Shown here piece by piece: positions 9,571 to 19,586 of a stretch of 64,000 nt of DNA. Both the position numbers and the translations under genes were made by a program. The stretch's first letter is position 1, and every line of letters begins with the position of its first letter. The stretch comes from Paracoccus isoporae (lineage in GTDB: Bacteria > Pseudomonadota > Alphaproteobacteria > Rhodobacterales > Rhodobacteraceae), in assembly GCF_900101865.1 (NCBI RefSeq), contig NZ_FNAH01000001.1, positions 1 through 64,000 of the forward strand, given 5' to 3'. The notes below the pieces were generated by a model. It saw nothing but the letters and a program-made list of their open reading frames with translations. It did no database searches and was not told where the DNA came from.

Positions 9571-10884
9571 ATGCTGAGAATCCTGTCACGGCCGGCCACG
9601 CGGCTGATGGAGCGCTATCTGCCCGATGCGTTCATCTTCGTGCTGGTGCTGACCATCATCGCCATGCTGGCCGCCATGGGCATCGAGGGCACCAACCCGG
9701 TCGAACTGGTGCGGATCTGGGGCGACGGGTTCTGGTCGCTGCTGCAATTCTCCATGCAGATGCTGCTGGTGCTGGTCACCGGCTTCATCCTGGCCTCGTC
9801 GCCGCCGGTCAAGAAGCTGCTGGCCTCGCTGGCCGGGATGGCGAAATCGGGCGGCATGGCGATCATCATGGTCACGCTGGTGTCGCTGGCGGCGAGTTGG
9901 CTGAACTGGGGCTTCGGGCTGGTGGTCGGCGCGATCTTCGCGCGCGAGCTGGCCAAGCAGGTGCGGGTCGATTACCGGCTGCTCGTCGCCTCGGCCTATT
10001 CGGGCTTCGTGATCTGGCATGGCGGGATTTCCGGCTCGATCCCGCTGACCGTCGCGACCGAGGGTCATTTCACCGCCGACCAGATCGGGGTGATCCCCAC
10101 CTCCGAGACGATCTTTGCCGGCTGGAACCTTCTGATCGTGGCCGCCGTCGTCATCGCGCTGCCAATCGCCAACCGGATGATGATGCCGCGCGAAGAGGAG
10201 ACCGTTCTGGTCGATCGCGAGATGCTGGGCAATGATAAGGGTCTGCCGCTTCTGCCGAATGACGCCACCCCGGCGCAGCGGCTGGAGAATTCGCGCATCC
10301 TGATGTATCTGGTGGGCATTCCCGGCATCGTCTGGCTGGTGCTGTATTTCGCCGGTGGCGGCGGGCTGAACCTCAACGTGGTCAATTTCGCCTTCCTGTT
10401 CATCGGGCTGACCCTGCATGGCACGGCGCGCAGCCTGCTGGCCGCACTCGACGACGCGGTCAAGGGCGGCGCGGGGATCGTGATCCAGTTCCCCTTCTAT
10501 GCCGGGATCATGGCGATCATGACCGGCACCGGGCTGGCCGCGACCATGTCGGAATGGTTCGTCTCGCTCTCCACCGACCGCACCCTGCCCTTCTGGAGCT
10601 TCATCTCGGCGGGGATCGTCAACATCTTCGTGCCTTCGGGCGGCGGGCAATGGGCGGTGCAGGCGCCGATTATGTTGCCGGCGGCGGAATCGCTCGGCGC
10701 GGATATCAACAAGGTGATCATGGGCGTGGCCTGGGGCGATGCCTGGACCAACCTGCTGCAGCCCTTCTGGGCGCTGCCGATGCTGGGCATTGCCGGGCTG
10801 AAGGCGCGCGACATCATGGGATTTTGCGTGGTGCTGCTGCTGATCACCGGGGTGATTATCGGCGGGATATTGTGGGTGATCTGA
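9571..10884 (+). CDS. Short-chain fatty acid transporter, AtoE family
   Basis: A 437-residue polytopic inner-membrane permease of the AtoE/SCFA family, which moves acetate, butyrate or acetoacetate. It has about 12 hydrophobic segments. Conserved features include 'ASWLNWGFGLVVGAIFARELA' near residue 110 (quoted only as a landmark) and 'NIFVPSGGGQWAVQAP' near residue 350, the family's signature loop. I chose the ATG at 9571 because AAGGGAGGG lies just upstream; the frame is open further 5' through the lipase terminator. Its position behind the lipase suggests uptake of released short-chain acids, but the terminator between them makes it a separate transcript. Confidence 0.92.
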   Translation: MLRILSRPATRLMERYLPDAFIFVLVLTIIAMLAAMGIEGTNPVELVRIWGDGFWSLLQFSMQMLLVLVTGFILASSPPVKKLLASLAGMAKSGGMAIIMVTLVSLAASWLNWGFGLVVGAIFARELAKQVRVDYRLLVASAYSGFVIWHGGISGSIPLTVATEGHFTADQIGVIPTSETIFAGWNLLIVAAVVIALPIANRMMMPREEETVLVDREMLGNDKGLPLLPNDATPAQRLENSRILMYLVGIPGIVWLVLYFAGGGGLNLNVVNFAFLFIGLTLHGTARSLLAALDDAVKGGAGIVIQFPFYAGIMAIMTGTGLAATMSEWFVSLSTDRTLPFWSFISAGIVNIFVPSGGGQWAVQAPIMLPAAESLGADINKVIMGVAWGDAWTNLLQPFWALPMLGIAGLKARDIMGFCVVLLLITGVIIGGILWVI

Positions 10885-11212
10885 GCCGGGAGTGATCCGG
10901 TTCCGAAGAGTTGGACGCCGCTCCACAAGGGGCGGCGTCTGGCTTTCGGTCGGCCTCGAGCGGAACGGTGCGCAATGCTTTTCTACGGCTCGCGGCTTTG
11001 CAGCACACCCGGCCCGGAACAAGGGGCGAAGCCCCGCCGGGCCAGCGGCCGACCGCCCCCTGGGCGGCCGCTTCTTTGCCGGTCCGCGCCGAACAGAAGT
11101 TCGATGTGGCTGCGCGATAAAGGGAGTCCGCTCATCTGCTGCGGCGGCCACCCGCGGTCGTCCGCTGGCCCTCTGTCACTCACACGTTCAGAGCGGTGTT
11201 CTAGCGCCGCGC
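10885..11212 (+). other. Intergenic region with a hairpin and a diverged copy of an intergenic repeat
   Basis: A non-coding gap between convergent genes. A stem GACGCCGC/GCGGCGTC (10914-10939) stands 30 bases after atoE and may end transcription, although it lacks a strong T tract. The stretch from about 11011 to 11180 is a weaker relative of the repeat at 48081 and 52841. No credible gene was seen. Confidence 0.6.
11011..11180. repeat. Intergenic repeat, copy A (diverged)
   Basis: It shares with copy B the run CCCGGAACAAG-GGCG-AGCCCCGCCGGGCC (11013-11042 versus 48083-48112, a few mismatches), and then the block TGTGG-TG-CGCGATAAAG (11105-11121 versus 48177-48195) in the same order. A degraded GCGGCGGCCACCCGCGG lies at 11140-11156, where copies B and C have a highly conserved block. 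The boundaries are approximate. Confidence 0.6.
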
Positions 11213-13003
11213 TCAGACCGCAGCGGTCGCCCGTTCCAGCCACAGCCGCGTCTCCACATCCACCCGCGGCCCGATCTTTTCCAGCACCTCGGCGTGATAG
11301 GCGTTCAGCCAGTCCCGCTCGGCGGGCGAGAGCATCGCCGTCACGATCATGTGCCGGTCGATCGGGGTGAAGGTCAGCGTCTCAAAGCCCAGCATGTCGC
11401 GCCCGTCCGGGCTGTCGGCCTCCGTCACCACCAGCAGATTCTCGATGCGGATGCCGAATGCGCCCTCGCGGTAATATCCGGGCTCATTGGACAGGATCAT
11501 GCCGGGTTCCAGCGGGATCTCGGATGCGCGGCTGATCCGTGCCGGCCCCTCATGGACGCAGAGCGCCGCGCCGACGCCGTGGCCGGTGCCGTGGTCGAAA
11601 TCCAGCCCCGCCGACCACAGCGGCGCGCGCGCCACCGGGTCGATATCGCGCCCCGCCAGCCCCTTCGGAAAGCGCAGGCGAGAGACTGCGATCATGCCCT
11701 GCAACACGCGGGTGAACGCCTCGCGCGCCGCCTGCCCCACATCGCCCACCGCCATCGTCCGGGTGATGTCGGTGGTGCCGTTCGCATATTGCCCGCCGGA
11801 ATCGACCAGCAGCACTTGGCCGGATTCCAGCCGCGCATTGCTCTCGCGCGAGACCCGGTAATGCGGCAGGGCGGCATGCGCGCCGACTCCGCAGATCGTG
11901 TCGAAGCTTATATCGAGGATCCCCGCCTCGCGCCGCAGCGATTCCAGCGTCTCGACCACGTCGATCTCGGTCAGATCGCCCGGTGCGGTCGCGTCGAGCC
12001 ACGCCAGAAACCGCGCCATCACGGCACCATCGGTCAGATGGGCCTCGCGCATTCCCGCAATCTCGGCGTCATTCTTGCGCGCCTTGGGCAGCACGACCGG
12101 ATCATTGCCTTCGATGATCGTCGTGCCCTGATCCGACAGGATCTGGAAAATCGCCTCGGGGGCAGTGGCCGGGTCCAGCCGGACCGGGCCGTCGATATTG
12201 GCGAGCGCGGCCTCGAACCCGTCGGGGTGGATGATCGAGACCTCATTCCCCAGCCTGGTCCGGACCGGCTCGTCGAATTTCGCCGGATCGGCAAAGAGCT
12301 GCACCGTGCCATCCGCCTCGATCGCCGCGAAGCCCAGCACGACCGGATTGCGGGGCAGGTCCGCGCCGCGGATGTTCAAGAGCCACGACAGCGAATCCGC
12401 CAGGGTGAGGATTGCGACCGACTGGCCGGCCTTGCGCAGCGTCTCGGCGATTTCGGCCCGTTTCTCGGCCGCTGTGGCACCCGCGACCGCGTCGTCATGC
12501 GATCGGACCTTGCCCACAGGCGGCGCGGGCCGGACGGGCCAGATCCGATCGACCAGATTGGCGACGGGGATAAAGTTGATATTCTCGGCCTCGAGTTTGC
12601 GGCGCAGATCCTCGATCTCGCGATGGGGGTGCAGCCAGGGATCGAAGCCCACGCGTCCGCCATCGGGCAGCGCCTCGCGCAGCCATTCGGCGGGGCGGGT
12701 TTCTGGGAAATTGACCGGGGTGAATTTGTCCAGATCGACCTCGGCCCGGACCTGCACCCGGTAGCGCCCATCGACGAAGATCCCGGCCCGGTCGGCGGTC
12801 ACGATGGCCTGCCCGGCGCTGCCCGAGAACCCGGTCAGCCAGCGCAGCCTTGCATCGGCATCGGCGACATATTCGCCCTGATGCGCGTCGGCGCGGGGGA
12901 CCATGAAGGCATCAAGCCCCTCCTCAGCCATCACTTCACGCAGCTTCGCCAGCCGCGCGGCCCCTTGCGCGCCGTCGCCCGCCGTCTCGAAATCCTGAAA
13001 CAT
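11213..13003 (-). CDS. pepP: Xaa-Pro aminopeptidase (aminopeptidase P, M24B family)
   Basis: A 596-residue cytoplasmic metallopeptidase that removes an N-terminal residue before proline. Two creatinase-like N-terminal domains (about 1-300) precede the pita-bread M24 catalytic domain. The five metal ligands can be placed: Asp in 'LLVDSGGQY', Asp in 'GTTDITRT', His in 'GTGHGVG', Glu in 'NEPGYY' and Glu in 'RIENLL'. The length matches the long, eukaryote-like APP1 form. The ATG at 13003 overlaps the cobT stop (TGATG); a GTG one codon earlier is possible. It is the last gene of the cobS operon, with no obvious functional link to cobalamin. Confidence 0.94.
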   Translation of the reverse strand: MFQDFETAGDGAQGAARLAKLREVMAEEGLDAFMVPRADAHQGEYVADADARLRWLTGFSGSAGQAIVTADRAGIFVDGRYRVQVRAEVDLDKFTPVNFPETRPAEWLREALPDGGRVGFDPWLHPHREIEDLRRKLEAENINFIPVANLVDRIWPVRPAPPVGKVRSHDDAVAGATAAEKRAEIAETLRKAGQSVAILTLADSLSWLLNIRGADLPRNPVVLGFAAIEADGTVQLFADPAKFDEPVRTRLGNEVSIIHPDGFEAALANIDGPVRLDPATAPEAIFQILSDQGTTIIEGNDPVVLPKARKNDAEIAGMREAHLTDGAVMARFLAWLDATAPGDLTEIDVVETLESLRREAGILDISFDTICGVGAHAALPHYRVSRESNARLESGQVLLVDSGGQYANGTTDITRTMAVGDVGQAAREAFTRVLQGMIAVSRLRFPKGLAGRDIDPVARAPLWSAGLDFDHGTGHGVGAALCVHEGPARISRASEIPLEPGMILSNEPGYYREGAFGIRIENLLVVTEADSPDGRDMLGFETLTFTPIDRHMIVTAMLSPAERDWLNAYHAEVLEKIGPRVDVETRLWLERATAAV

Positions 13004-14874
13004 CACATGGCCCGCCTAATGCTGCCCATCCCCATCACCCGCGCGCGCTTGCGCGGATCGGTGTCAAACAGCGCCGCGAGCTGTTCGGTGATCGCCCCGC
13101 CAAGCTGTTCGGCATCGGTGATCGTCACCGCGCGTTCGTAATAGCGCGTCACGTCATGGCCGATCCCGATGGCCAGCAATTCGACCTGACGGCGTTTCTC
13201 GACCATGGCGATCACATCGCGGAGATGTTTTTCCAGATAGTTTGCCGGGTTCACCGACAGCGTGGAATCGTCCACAGGCGCACCGTCCGAGATGACCATC
13301 AGGATCTTGCGCGCCTCCGCCCGCCGCACCAGCCGGCGATGCGCCCATTCCAGCGCCTCGCCGTCGATGTTTTCCTTCAGCAGCCCCTCTTTCATCATCA
13401 GCCCGAGATTGGGCCTGACCCGCCGCCAGGGCGCATCGGCGGGCTTGTAGATGATGTGGCGCAGATCGTTCAGACGGCCCGGCTCGGCCGGGCGGTTATC
13501 CTTCAGCCAGGCCTCGCGGCTTTGCCCGCCCTTCCACGCGCGGGTGGTGAAGCCGAGGATCTCGACCTTGACACTGCAGCGCTCCAGCGTGCGGGCCAGC
13601 ACATCGGCACAGATCGCCGCGATGGAGATCGGCCGCCCGCGCATGGAGCCGGAATTGTCGATCAGCAGCGTGACCACCGTGTCGCGGAACTCGGTGTCAT
13701 GTTCGACCTTGAACGACAGGGGCGTCGTCGGGTTGGCGACGACGCGGGCGAGCCGCCCGGCATCGAGCACGCCTTCTTCCTTGTCGAATTCCCAGCTCCG
13801 GTTCTGCTTGGCCTGCAAGCGGCGCTGCAGCTTGTTGGCCAGGCGGCTGACCGCGCCGCGCAGCGGGTCGAGCTGCTTGTCGAGATAGGCACGCAGCCGT
13901 TCCAGCTCGGCCGGCTCGGCCAGTTCATCGGCGCGGATCTCCTCGTCGAATTGCTGCGTGTAGACGCGGTATTCCGCCGAGGCCTCGCTGACCGGGGGCG
14001 GCAATTCCTCGGGCATGTCACCGTCGGGCATCTCGGCATCTTCGGCGAATACCTCTTCCGCGGAATCGTCGAGGCTGACCTGCGCCTGGCGCTCGTCCTG
14101 GGTGCGTTCCTGGCTGCGTTCGGGCGAGGCTTCACTTTCGTCGCCCTCATCCTCCTCGCGGGCCTGGTTGTCGCCGGCCTCGGGATCGGGCTCGGCCTCG
14201 TCCGAGGCGTCATCCTCAACCGGCTCATCGGGGTCGTCGCCAAGCTGGTCGCCGTAGCCCAGATCGGTGATCAACTGGCGTGCCAGCCGCGCGAAGGCAG
14301 CCTGATCGGCCAGCGTGTCGCGCGCCGTGTCGAGCACATGCCCGGCTTGCTGGCTGATGAAGGGACGCCAAAGCTCGGCGGCCTCCGCCGCGCCGGGCGG
14401 CAGCGCGCGGCCGGTCGCCGCCTCGCGAAGAAGATAGCCAGCCGCGACCGGCAGCGGGATATCGGCAGGCTGGCGGGCCTGATCGTAGCCGCGCTTGAGC
14501 GCCTCTGCCGACATTTTGGCGTCGATATTGGACAGCGCACCGGGCATGTCGCGCGCACCGAGCGCCTCGACCCGCGAGGTTTCGACCGCATCGTAGATCT
14601 CGCGCGCCAGCGGGCCAGAGGGGGCGTAATGGGCGTGGGTCGCGGCGTCGTGGTGGCGCACGCGCATGGCGAGAGCATCAGCGGTGCCCCGCGCCTGCAC
14701 GATCTCGTCGCGCGACATGCGCCGGCTGATCTGCGGCAGTCGCATCGTGTCGCCCGCCACACCGGATGGGTCGGCAGTGAAGGTGACGTTCAGCTCGGCC
14801 TCGTCGGCAAGCGCGCGCGTGGCCTCGGTCAGAGCCTTCTTGAACGGATCGGCGGGGTTGTCGCTGGGTTTCAT
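13003..14874 (-). CDS. cobT: Aerobic cobaltochelatase subunit CobT
   Basis: A 623-residue subunit of the CobNST complex, which inserts cobalt into hydrogenobyrinic a,c-diamide in the aerobic B12 route. Residues about 211-300 form a strongly acidic linker. A von Willebrand A domain follows, with the MIDAS motif DNSGS (Asp406, Ser408, Ser410). CobT is thought to pair with the AAA+ subunit CobS, here two genes upstream. Length is normal. It begins 84 bases after the kinase-like gene. cobN is not in the window. Confidence 0.96.
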   Translation of the reverse strand: MKPSDNPADPFKKALTEATRALADEAELNVTFTADPSGVAGDTMRLPQISRRMSRDEIVQARGTADALAMRVRHHDAATHAHYAPSGPLAREIYDAVETSRVEALGARDMPGALSNIDAKMSAEALKRGYDQARQPADIPLPVAAGYLLREAATGRALPPGAAEAAELWRPFISQQAGHVLDTARDTLADQAAFARLARQLITDLGYGDQLGDDPDEPVEDDASDEAEPDPEAGDNQAREEDEGDESEASPERSQERTQDERQAQVSLDDSAEEVFAEDAEMPDGDMPEELPPPVSEASAEYRVYTQQFDEEIRADELAEPAELERLRAYLDKQLDPLRGAVSRLANKLQRRLQAKQNRSWEFDKEEGVLDAGRLARVVANPTTPLSFKVEHDTEFRDTVVTLLIDNSGSMRGRPISIAAICADVLARTLERCSVKVEILGFTTRAWKGGQSREAWLKDNRPAEPGRLNDLRHIIYKPADAPWRRVRPNLGLMMKEGLLKENIDGEALEWAHRRLVRRAEARKILMVISDGAPVDDSTLSVNPANYLEKHLRDVIAMVEKRRQVELLAIGIGHDVTRYYERAVTITDAEQLGGAITEQLAALFDTDPRKRARVMGMGSIRRAM

Positions 14875-14958
14875 ATCGCTGTTCTGCGCGATTGCGCCGG
14901 TGGTGTCGAGTAGGGCGCGGGCGAGTGCAAGGTTTTCAGCGGGGTTTGGGGCGGCGGT

Positions 14959-15939
14959 TCAGCCGGGCAAGGGCGGGGCCGCGTCGCAGAAGCGCAACGC
15001 CTGATCCCGCATCCGCCGTGCCAGCCAGTCATAGCCGCCCATCCGGTGCCATTCCTGCAACCGCCGCTCGATCGTGGCGCTGATCGCCATGCCGTCCATC
15101 GCGGCGATGTCGAAATCGATCAGCGCCAGCCGCCCGCGCGTATTCACCACGATATTGCGCCCGGAGTCGTGGATATCCAGATGCGCGATCCCCGCCTGCT
15201 CCAACACCGAGACGATCTCGGTCACCTGCGCGGACACACGGGGCCGCAGCCGGGCCGCCACGGCGGCGCTGGCATGGGCAGGCACCATGTCCAGCGACCA
15301 GCCCAGATCGGTCATGGTCAGGCTTGGCGCACCGGGATCGAGCGCGATCGGTAGCGGAAAGCGGTCCCGCGCCTCGGGCGCGACCCAGTGCAGCCGCAAC
15401 AGGCAGGACAGCTCCAGCCAGCAGGCGCGCTGCGCCTCCAGCCCGGTCAGGGCCAACCGCTCCTTGTAATGCTTGACATGCCGCGGCCCGGTGGCGCGCG
15501 GCAGTCCCGCGCTCAGCGACAGGGGCGCGAAACCGTAACGCCGCAGCGCACCGGACCCGTTCAGCTTGCGCTCGGCCCGCCGCCAGCGGCGCGTGCGAAA
15601 GGCGATCTCCGCCTTGGCGAAGCTGATCTGCCGGCGCAGCGCGTGGATGGTGCGGGTCTGCCGTGCCGGATCAGGTGCAGGCGCTCCCGAGGCGGGCCGC
15701 TCCGTGTGGGGCGACCGCCGCGGCGCTTTTTCATCCGGTTCCGCCTGGGGTGCTTCGGCCGGTTGCGGGCGCAGGCGCGCAGCCTCGGCGCGGCTCTGGT
15801 TCAGCTCGGATCTGAGCCGCGCACATTCCCGCTCCAGCCGCTGCGCGGTGCGCAGCCGGGTCAGCCCGATCCCGTGCAGGATGCGTCTAGCCCCGCCTTG
15901 CAAGGACCGTTTGGTGCGAGAGCCGCCCGAGGCCGCCAT
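14959..15939 (-). CDS. Protein-kinase-like / lipopolysaccharide-kinase-like phosphotransferase
   Basis: A 326-residue protein with a kinase-like C-terminal half. The catalytic-loop pattern is at 'HLDIHDSGRN' (His253, Asp255, Asn262), and the metal-binding 'IDFD' (Asp275) replaces DFG. The N-terminal third is basic and rich in Arg, Ala, Glu and Pro, with coiled-coil-like stretches at about 30-58 and 97-125. No clear glycine-rich loop is visible, so nucleotide binding is uncertain. Its start overlaps the cobS stop (TGATG), and it sits between cobS and cobT, which work as a complex. Substrate unknown: it may be a sugar or lipid-A type kinase by motif, or a regulator of its neighbours by context. 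Confidence 0.75.
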   Translation of the reverse strand: MAASGGSRTKRSLQGGARRILHGIGLTRLRTAQRLERECARLRSELNQSRAEAARLRPQPAEAPQAEPDEKAPRRSPHTERPASGAPAPDPARQTRTIHALRRQISFAKAEIAFRTRRWRRAERKLNGSGALRRYGFAPLSLSAGLPRATGPRHVKHYKERLALTGLEAQRACWLELSCLLRLHWVAPEARDRFPLPIALDPGAPSLTMTDLGWSLDMVPAHASAAVAARLRPRVSAQVTEIVSVLEQAGIAHLDIHDSGRNIVVNTRGRLALIDFDIAAMDGMAISATIERRLQEWHRMGGYDWLARRMRDQALRFCDAAPPLPG

Positions 15940-16916
15940 CAGCCGGCTTTGCTGGCGGCACTCTCCGGCAGTTCCTCGTCGAAGAGGCGCTGATAGAACT
16001 CGGCCACGGTCTGGCGCTCGAGCTCGTCGCATTTGTTCAGGAAGGTAAGCCGGAAGGCATAGCCGACATTGTCGAAGATGCGCGCATTCTGCGCCCAGGA
16101 AATCACCGTGCGCGGCGACATGACCGTCGACAGATCGCCCTGCATGAAGGCCGTCCGCGTCAGATCGGCCAGCGTGACCATCTTCGAGATGACGTCCCGG
16201 CCCTTCTCGTTGTTGTAGTTCGGATTCTTGGCCAGAACGATCGCCGCCTCGGCGTCATGGGACAGGTAGTTCAGCGTCGCGACCAGCGACCAGCGGTCCA
16301 TCTGGCCCTGGTTGATCTGCTGGGTGCCGTGATAGAGGCCGGTCGTGTCGCCCAGACCCACCGTGTTGGCGGTCGCAAACAGCCGGAAGGAGGGGTTGGG
16401 GGTGATGACCTCGTTCTGGTCCAGCAGGGTCAGCTTGCCGTCGGCCTCCAGCACACGCTGGATGACGAACATCACGTCGGCGCGGCCGGCATCGTATTCG
16501 TCAAAGACGATAGCGGTCGGATTGCGCAGCGCCCAGGGCAGGATGCCTTCGTGGAACACCGTGACCTGCTTGCCGTCCACCAGCTTGATCGCGTCCTTGC
16601 CGATCAGGTCGATCCGGGAGACATGGCTGTCGAGGTTCACCCGCACGCAGGGCCAGTTCAGCCGCGCCGCGATCTGTTCGATATGGGTGGATTTGCCGGT
16701 GCCGTGATAGCCTTGGATCATCACCCGGCGGTTATAGGCAAACCCGGCCAGGATCGCGAGGGTCGTATCTGGATCGAACTTATAGGTGCTGTCGATCTCG
16801 GGCACGCGCTCGGACTTGTCGGCAAACCCCTTGACCTTCATGTCGCTGTCCAGCCCGAACACCTCGCGCAGGTCGATTTCCTCGGTCGGTTTCGCGGTCG
16901 CGTCCAGATCGGCCAT
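15939..16916 (-). CDS. cobS: Aerobic cobaltochelatase subunit CobS (AAA+ ATPase)
   Basis: A 325-residue MoxR-like AAA+ ATPase that powers cobalt insertion by CobN together with CobT. The P-loop GYHGTGKS is at residues 69-76. The Walker B is '[10 protein letters not shown]', and sensor residues lie in '[12 protein letters not shown]'. The ATG at 16916 gives the canonical '[16 protein letters not shown]' start; the frame is open upstream. It is the first gene of the cobS-kinase-cobT-pepP operon. I saw no cobalamin riboswitch in the 145 bases before it. Confidence 0.96.
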   Translation of the reverse strand: MADLDATAKPTEEIDLREVFGLDSDMKVKGFADKSERVPEIDSTYKFDPDTTLAILAGFAYNRRVMIQGYHGTGKSTHIEQIAARLNWPCVRVNLDSHVSRIDLIGKDAIKLVDGKQVTVFHEGILPWALRNPTAIVFDEYDAGRADVMFVIQRVLEADGKLTLLDQNEVITPNPSFRLFATANTVGLGDTTGLYHGTQQINQGQMDRWSLVATLNYLSHDAEAAIVLAKNPNYNNEKGRDVISKMVTLADLTRTAFMQGDLSTVMSPRTVISWAQNARIFDNVGYAFRLTFLNKCDELERQTVAEFYQRLFDEELPESAASKAG

Positions 16917-17061
16917 GATGCTGCCCTTTCCCTTGTGTCGCCCCGTGTGATGAAGGATTCGCGCGGGCTGTGCAAGCGCATCGGGCGGCATCGCGTGCGA
17001 CCGCTATGGAACCTTCGCAACCCGGCGCTATTATGCTAGCGCAGCAGAGAAAGGATCCCTG

Positions 17062-18084
17062 ATGGCGGGCTTGATCGCACTTCTGGATGACGTGGCGGGA
17101 ATCGCCAAGGTCGCAGCGGCCTCCGTGGACGACGTGACCGGCATGGCCGCCAAGGCCGGGGCCAAGGCCGCGGGCGCGGTGATCGACGACGCGGCGGTGA
17201 CGCCGAAATATGTCCACGGCTTCGATGCGAAGCGCGAATTGCCGATCATCTGGAAGATCGCCAAGGGCTCGATCTTCAACAAGGTCGTGATCCTGCTGCC
17301 GATCGCGCTGCTTTTGTCGGCCTTTGCGCCCTGGCTGATCGCGCCCTTGCTGATGCTGGGCGGATCCTATCTGTGTTTCGAGGGCGCCGAGAAGGTTTAT
17401 CACGCGATTTCCCCGCCGGGCGACAAGCACGACCATTACGAGGGCGGCAAGGGCGATCCGGCCAAGCTGGAACAGACCAAGGTGGCGGGCGCCATCAAGA
17501 CCGATTTCATCCTGTCGGCCGAGATCATGACCATCGCGCTCAATGAGGTCACGGCGCTGATGGCCGGCGGCGGGCTGGTGGGCGCGGCGAAATTCGCGAC
17601 CGAGGCCGGGGTGCTGTTCGTCGTCGCCGTGGCGATCACCGTCATCGTGTATGGCTCGGTCGCACTGATCGTGAAGGCGGACGATGTCGGCGTCGCGTTG
17701 GCCAAGAACAACAGCGGCCTCATCGCCTCGATCGGGCGCGGCATCGTCAAGTTCATGCCCGGCTTCATGAAGGCGCTGACCATTATCGGCACCGCCGCGA
17801 TGATCTGGGTGGGCGGCAACATCATCGTGCACGGCCTGTCGGAGATGGGCTGGCACGCCCCTTACGAATGGATCCACCACCAGGCCGAGGCCGCGGCGCA
17901 TCTGCTGCCGCAGGCGGCGGGGCTGGTGAGCTGGGCCGTGACGGCCTTCATCGACGGCATCATCGGGCTGATCTGGGGCCTGCTGCTGATCCCGCTGTCG
18001 GAATATCTGATCGTGCCGGTGGCCGGTGCGACGCTCGTGCCGCTGATTTCCGGGGTGAAGTCGATCTTCGGGCGCAGCGCATAA
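17062..18084 (+). CDS. DUF808 family inner-membrane protein (YedI-like)
   Basis: A 340-residue membrane protein of the DUF808/YedI family, function unknown. The family start 'MAGLIALLDDVAGIAKVAAAS' is clear to residue 20. The conserved 'DDAAVTPKYVHGF' and 'AEIMTIALNEV' blocks follow, and about seven hydrophobic segments are interspersed with 'SPPGDKHDHYEGG'. It starts divergently from cobS with 145 bases between. No operon partner. Confidence 0.9.
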   Translation: MAGLIALLDDVAGIAKVAAASVDDVTGMAAKAGAKAAGAVIDDAAVTPKYVHGFDAKRELPIIWKIAKGSIFNKVVILLPIALLLSAFAPWLIAPLLMLGGSYLCFEGAEKVYHAISPPGDKHDHYEGGKGDPAKLEQTKVAGAIKTDFILSAEIMTIALNEVTALMAGGGLVGAAKFATEAGVLFVVAVAITVIVYGSVALIVKADDVGVALAKNNSGLIASIGRGIVKFMPGFMKALTIIGTAAMIWVGGNIIVHGLSEMGWHAPYEWIHHQAEAAAHLLPQAAGLVSWAVTAFIDGIIGLIWGLLLIPLSEYLIVPVAGATLVPLISGVKSIFGRSA

Positions 18085-18257
18085 GAAACTGCGATAGCGC
18101 ATGGTTCTGCGGGGCGGGGTGCGGCAGCATCCGCGCCCCGTTTTCAAATGGTTGACCCGGACATTAATTCTGTCACACTTCCGTCACAAAACCGACACGG
18201 GCCATACATATGCCCGGAATAAGTCAGGCACCGCCTCAACAGGAAGGACTACTGAAC

Positions 18258-19571
18258 ATGAACCGGATCTCTTGCGTATCGGCCATCGCGCTCATCGCTT
18301 CCGTCGGCAGCGCCAGCGCCGCGACCGAAATCCAGTGGTGGCATGCCATGGGTGGCGAGCTTGGCGCCAAGCTGGAAGAAATCGTCCAGGGCTTCAACGA
18401 CAGCCAGGACGAGTACACCGTGGTGCCGTCCTACAAGGGCACCTATCCCGAAACCATGACCGCCGCCATCGCCGCCTTCCGCGCCAATGAGCAGCCCGCC
18501 ATCGTGCAGGTCTTCGAGGTCGGCACCGGCACCATGATGGCCGCCGAGGGTGCGATCGTCCCGGTCTACCAGATGATGGAAGACCAGGGCGCCGAGTTCG
18601 ACCCGAACGCCTTCCTGCCCGCCGTCGTGGGCTACTATACCGACACCGATGGCAACATGCTGTCGATGCCGTTCAACAGCTCGACCCCGATCCTGTACTA
18701 CAATAAGGACGTGTTCGAGGCTGCCGGGCTGGACCCCGAGCAGCCGCCCGAGACCTGGGCGCAGATGGAAGAATTCTCCAAGCAGATCATGGAATCGGGC
18801 GCGGCCGAATGCGGCTTCACCACCGGCTGGGTGAGCTGGATCCAGACCGAGAATTTCAGCGCCTGGCACAACCAGCCGATCGGCACCGAGCAGAACGGCT
18901 TCGGCGGCCCGTCGGCGCGGCTGACGCTGAACGGCGAGGCGCAGGTCAAGCATTGGGGCAACCTGAAGCGTTGGGCCGATGAAGGCATCTTCAAATACGG
19001 CGGCCCGGTCGGCGGCGACAACGCCCCGCCGATGTTCTACAGCCAGGAATGCGCGATGATCATGAACAGCTCGGCCAGCCGTGCCGGCGTTCTGGCCAAT
19101 GCGACCGATTTCGAGGTCGGCTTCGGCATGCTGCCCTATTACGACGACATCGAGGGCGCGCCGCAGAACTCGATCATCGGCGGCGCCACGCTGTGGGTGC
19201 TGTCGGGCCGCCCGGACGAAGAATACAAGGCCGCGGCCGAATTCTTCAGCTATATGTCCAGCCCCGAGGTGCAGGCCGACTGGGCGTCCTTCTCGGGCTA
19301 TCTGCCGATCACCGAGGCGGCGGGCGAGGCGATGTCGGGCTTCTTCGATGAAAATCCGGGCGCCGATACCGGGCTGCGCCAGATCACGCTGAACGAGCCG
19401 ACCGAGAACTCCAAGGGTCTGCGCTTCGGCAACTACGTCCAGATCCGCGGCATCATCGACGAGGAATTCGAGGCGCTGATGGGCGGCTCCAAGACCGCGC
19501 AGGAAGCCCTGGATACCCTGGTCGAGCGCGGCAATGCGCTGCTGGAAGACTTCGAGGCTCAGAGCCAGTAA
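18258..19571 (+). CDS. ugpB: sn-glycerol-3-phosphate ABC transporter, periplasmic binding protein
   Basis: A 437-residue periplasmic solute-binding protein. A Sec signal peptide is predicted with cleavage after about residue 22 (ASVGSASA|AT). The mature start 'TEIQWWHAM' and 'LSMPFNSSTPILYYNKD' are hallmarks of UgpB. I chose the ATG at 18258 because AGGAAGGA lies just before it. It is the first gene of ugpBAEC; a terminator-like hairpin separates it from ugpA, as is common where the binding protein is made in excess. A PHO-box-like operator was looked for upstream but not convincingly seen. Confidence 0.94.
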   Translation: MNRISCVSAIALIASVGSASAATEIQWWHAMGGELGAKLEEIVQGFNDSQDEYTVVPSYKGTYPETMTAAIAAFRANEQPAIVQVFEVGTGTMMAAEGAIVPVYQMMEDQGAEFDPNAFLPAVVGYYTDTDGNMLSMPFNSSTPILYYNKDVFEAAGLDPEQPPETWAQMEEFSKQIMESGAAECGFTTGWVSWIQTENFSAWHNQPIGTEQNGFGGPSARLTLNGEAQVKHWGNLKRWADEGIFKYGGPVGGDNAPPMFYSQECAMIMNSSASRAGVLANATDFEVGFGMLPYYDDIEGAPQNSIIGGATLWVLSGRPDEEYKAAAEFFSYMSSPEVQADWASFSGYLPITEAAGEAMSGFFDENPGADTGLRQITLNEPTENSKGLRFGNYVQIRGIIDEEFEALMGGSKTAQEALDTLVERGNALLEDFEAQSQ

Positions 19572-19586
19572 GCCTCTGACAGTGTC

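Noticed and set aside
10892-13141. 749-residue plus-strand frame opposite pepP
   Set aside because: Antisense of aminopeptidase P, rich in His, Arg and Gly, with no family motifs.
16917-17061. Cobalamin riboswitch before cobS
   Set aside because: Only 145 bases are available and no B12-box-like sequence or expected fold is visible.
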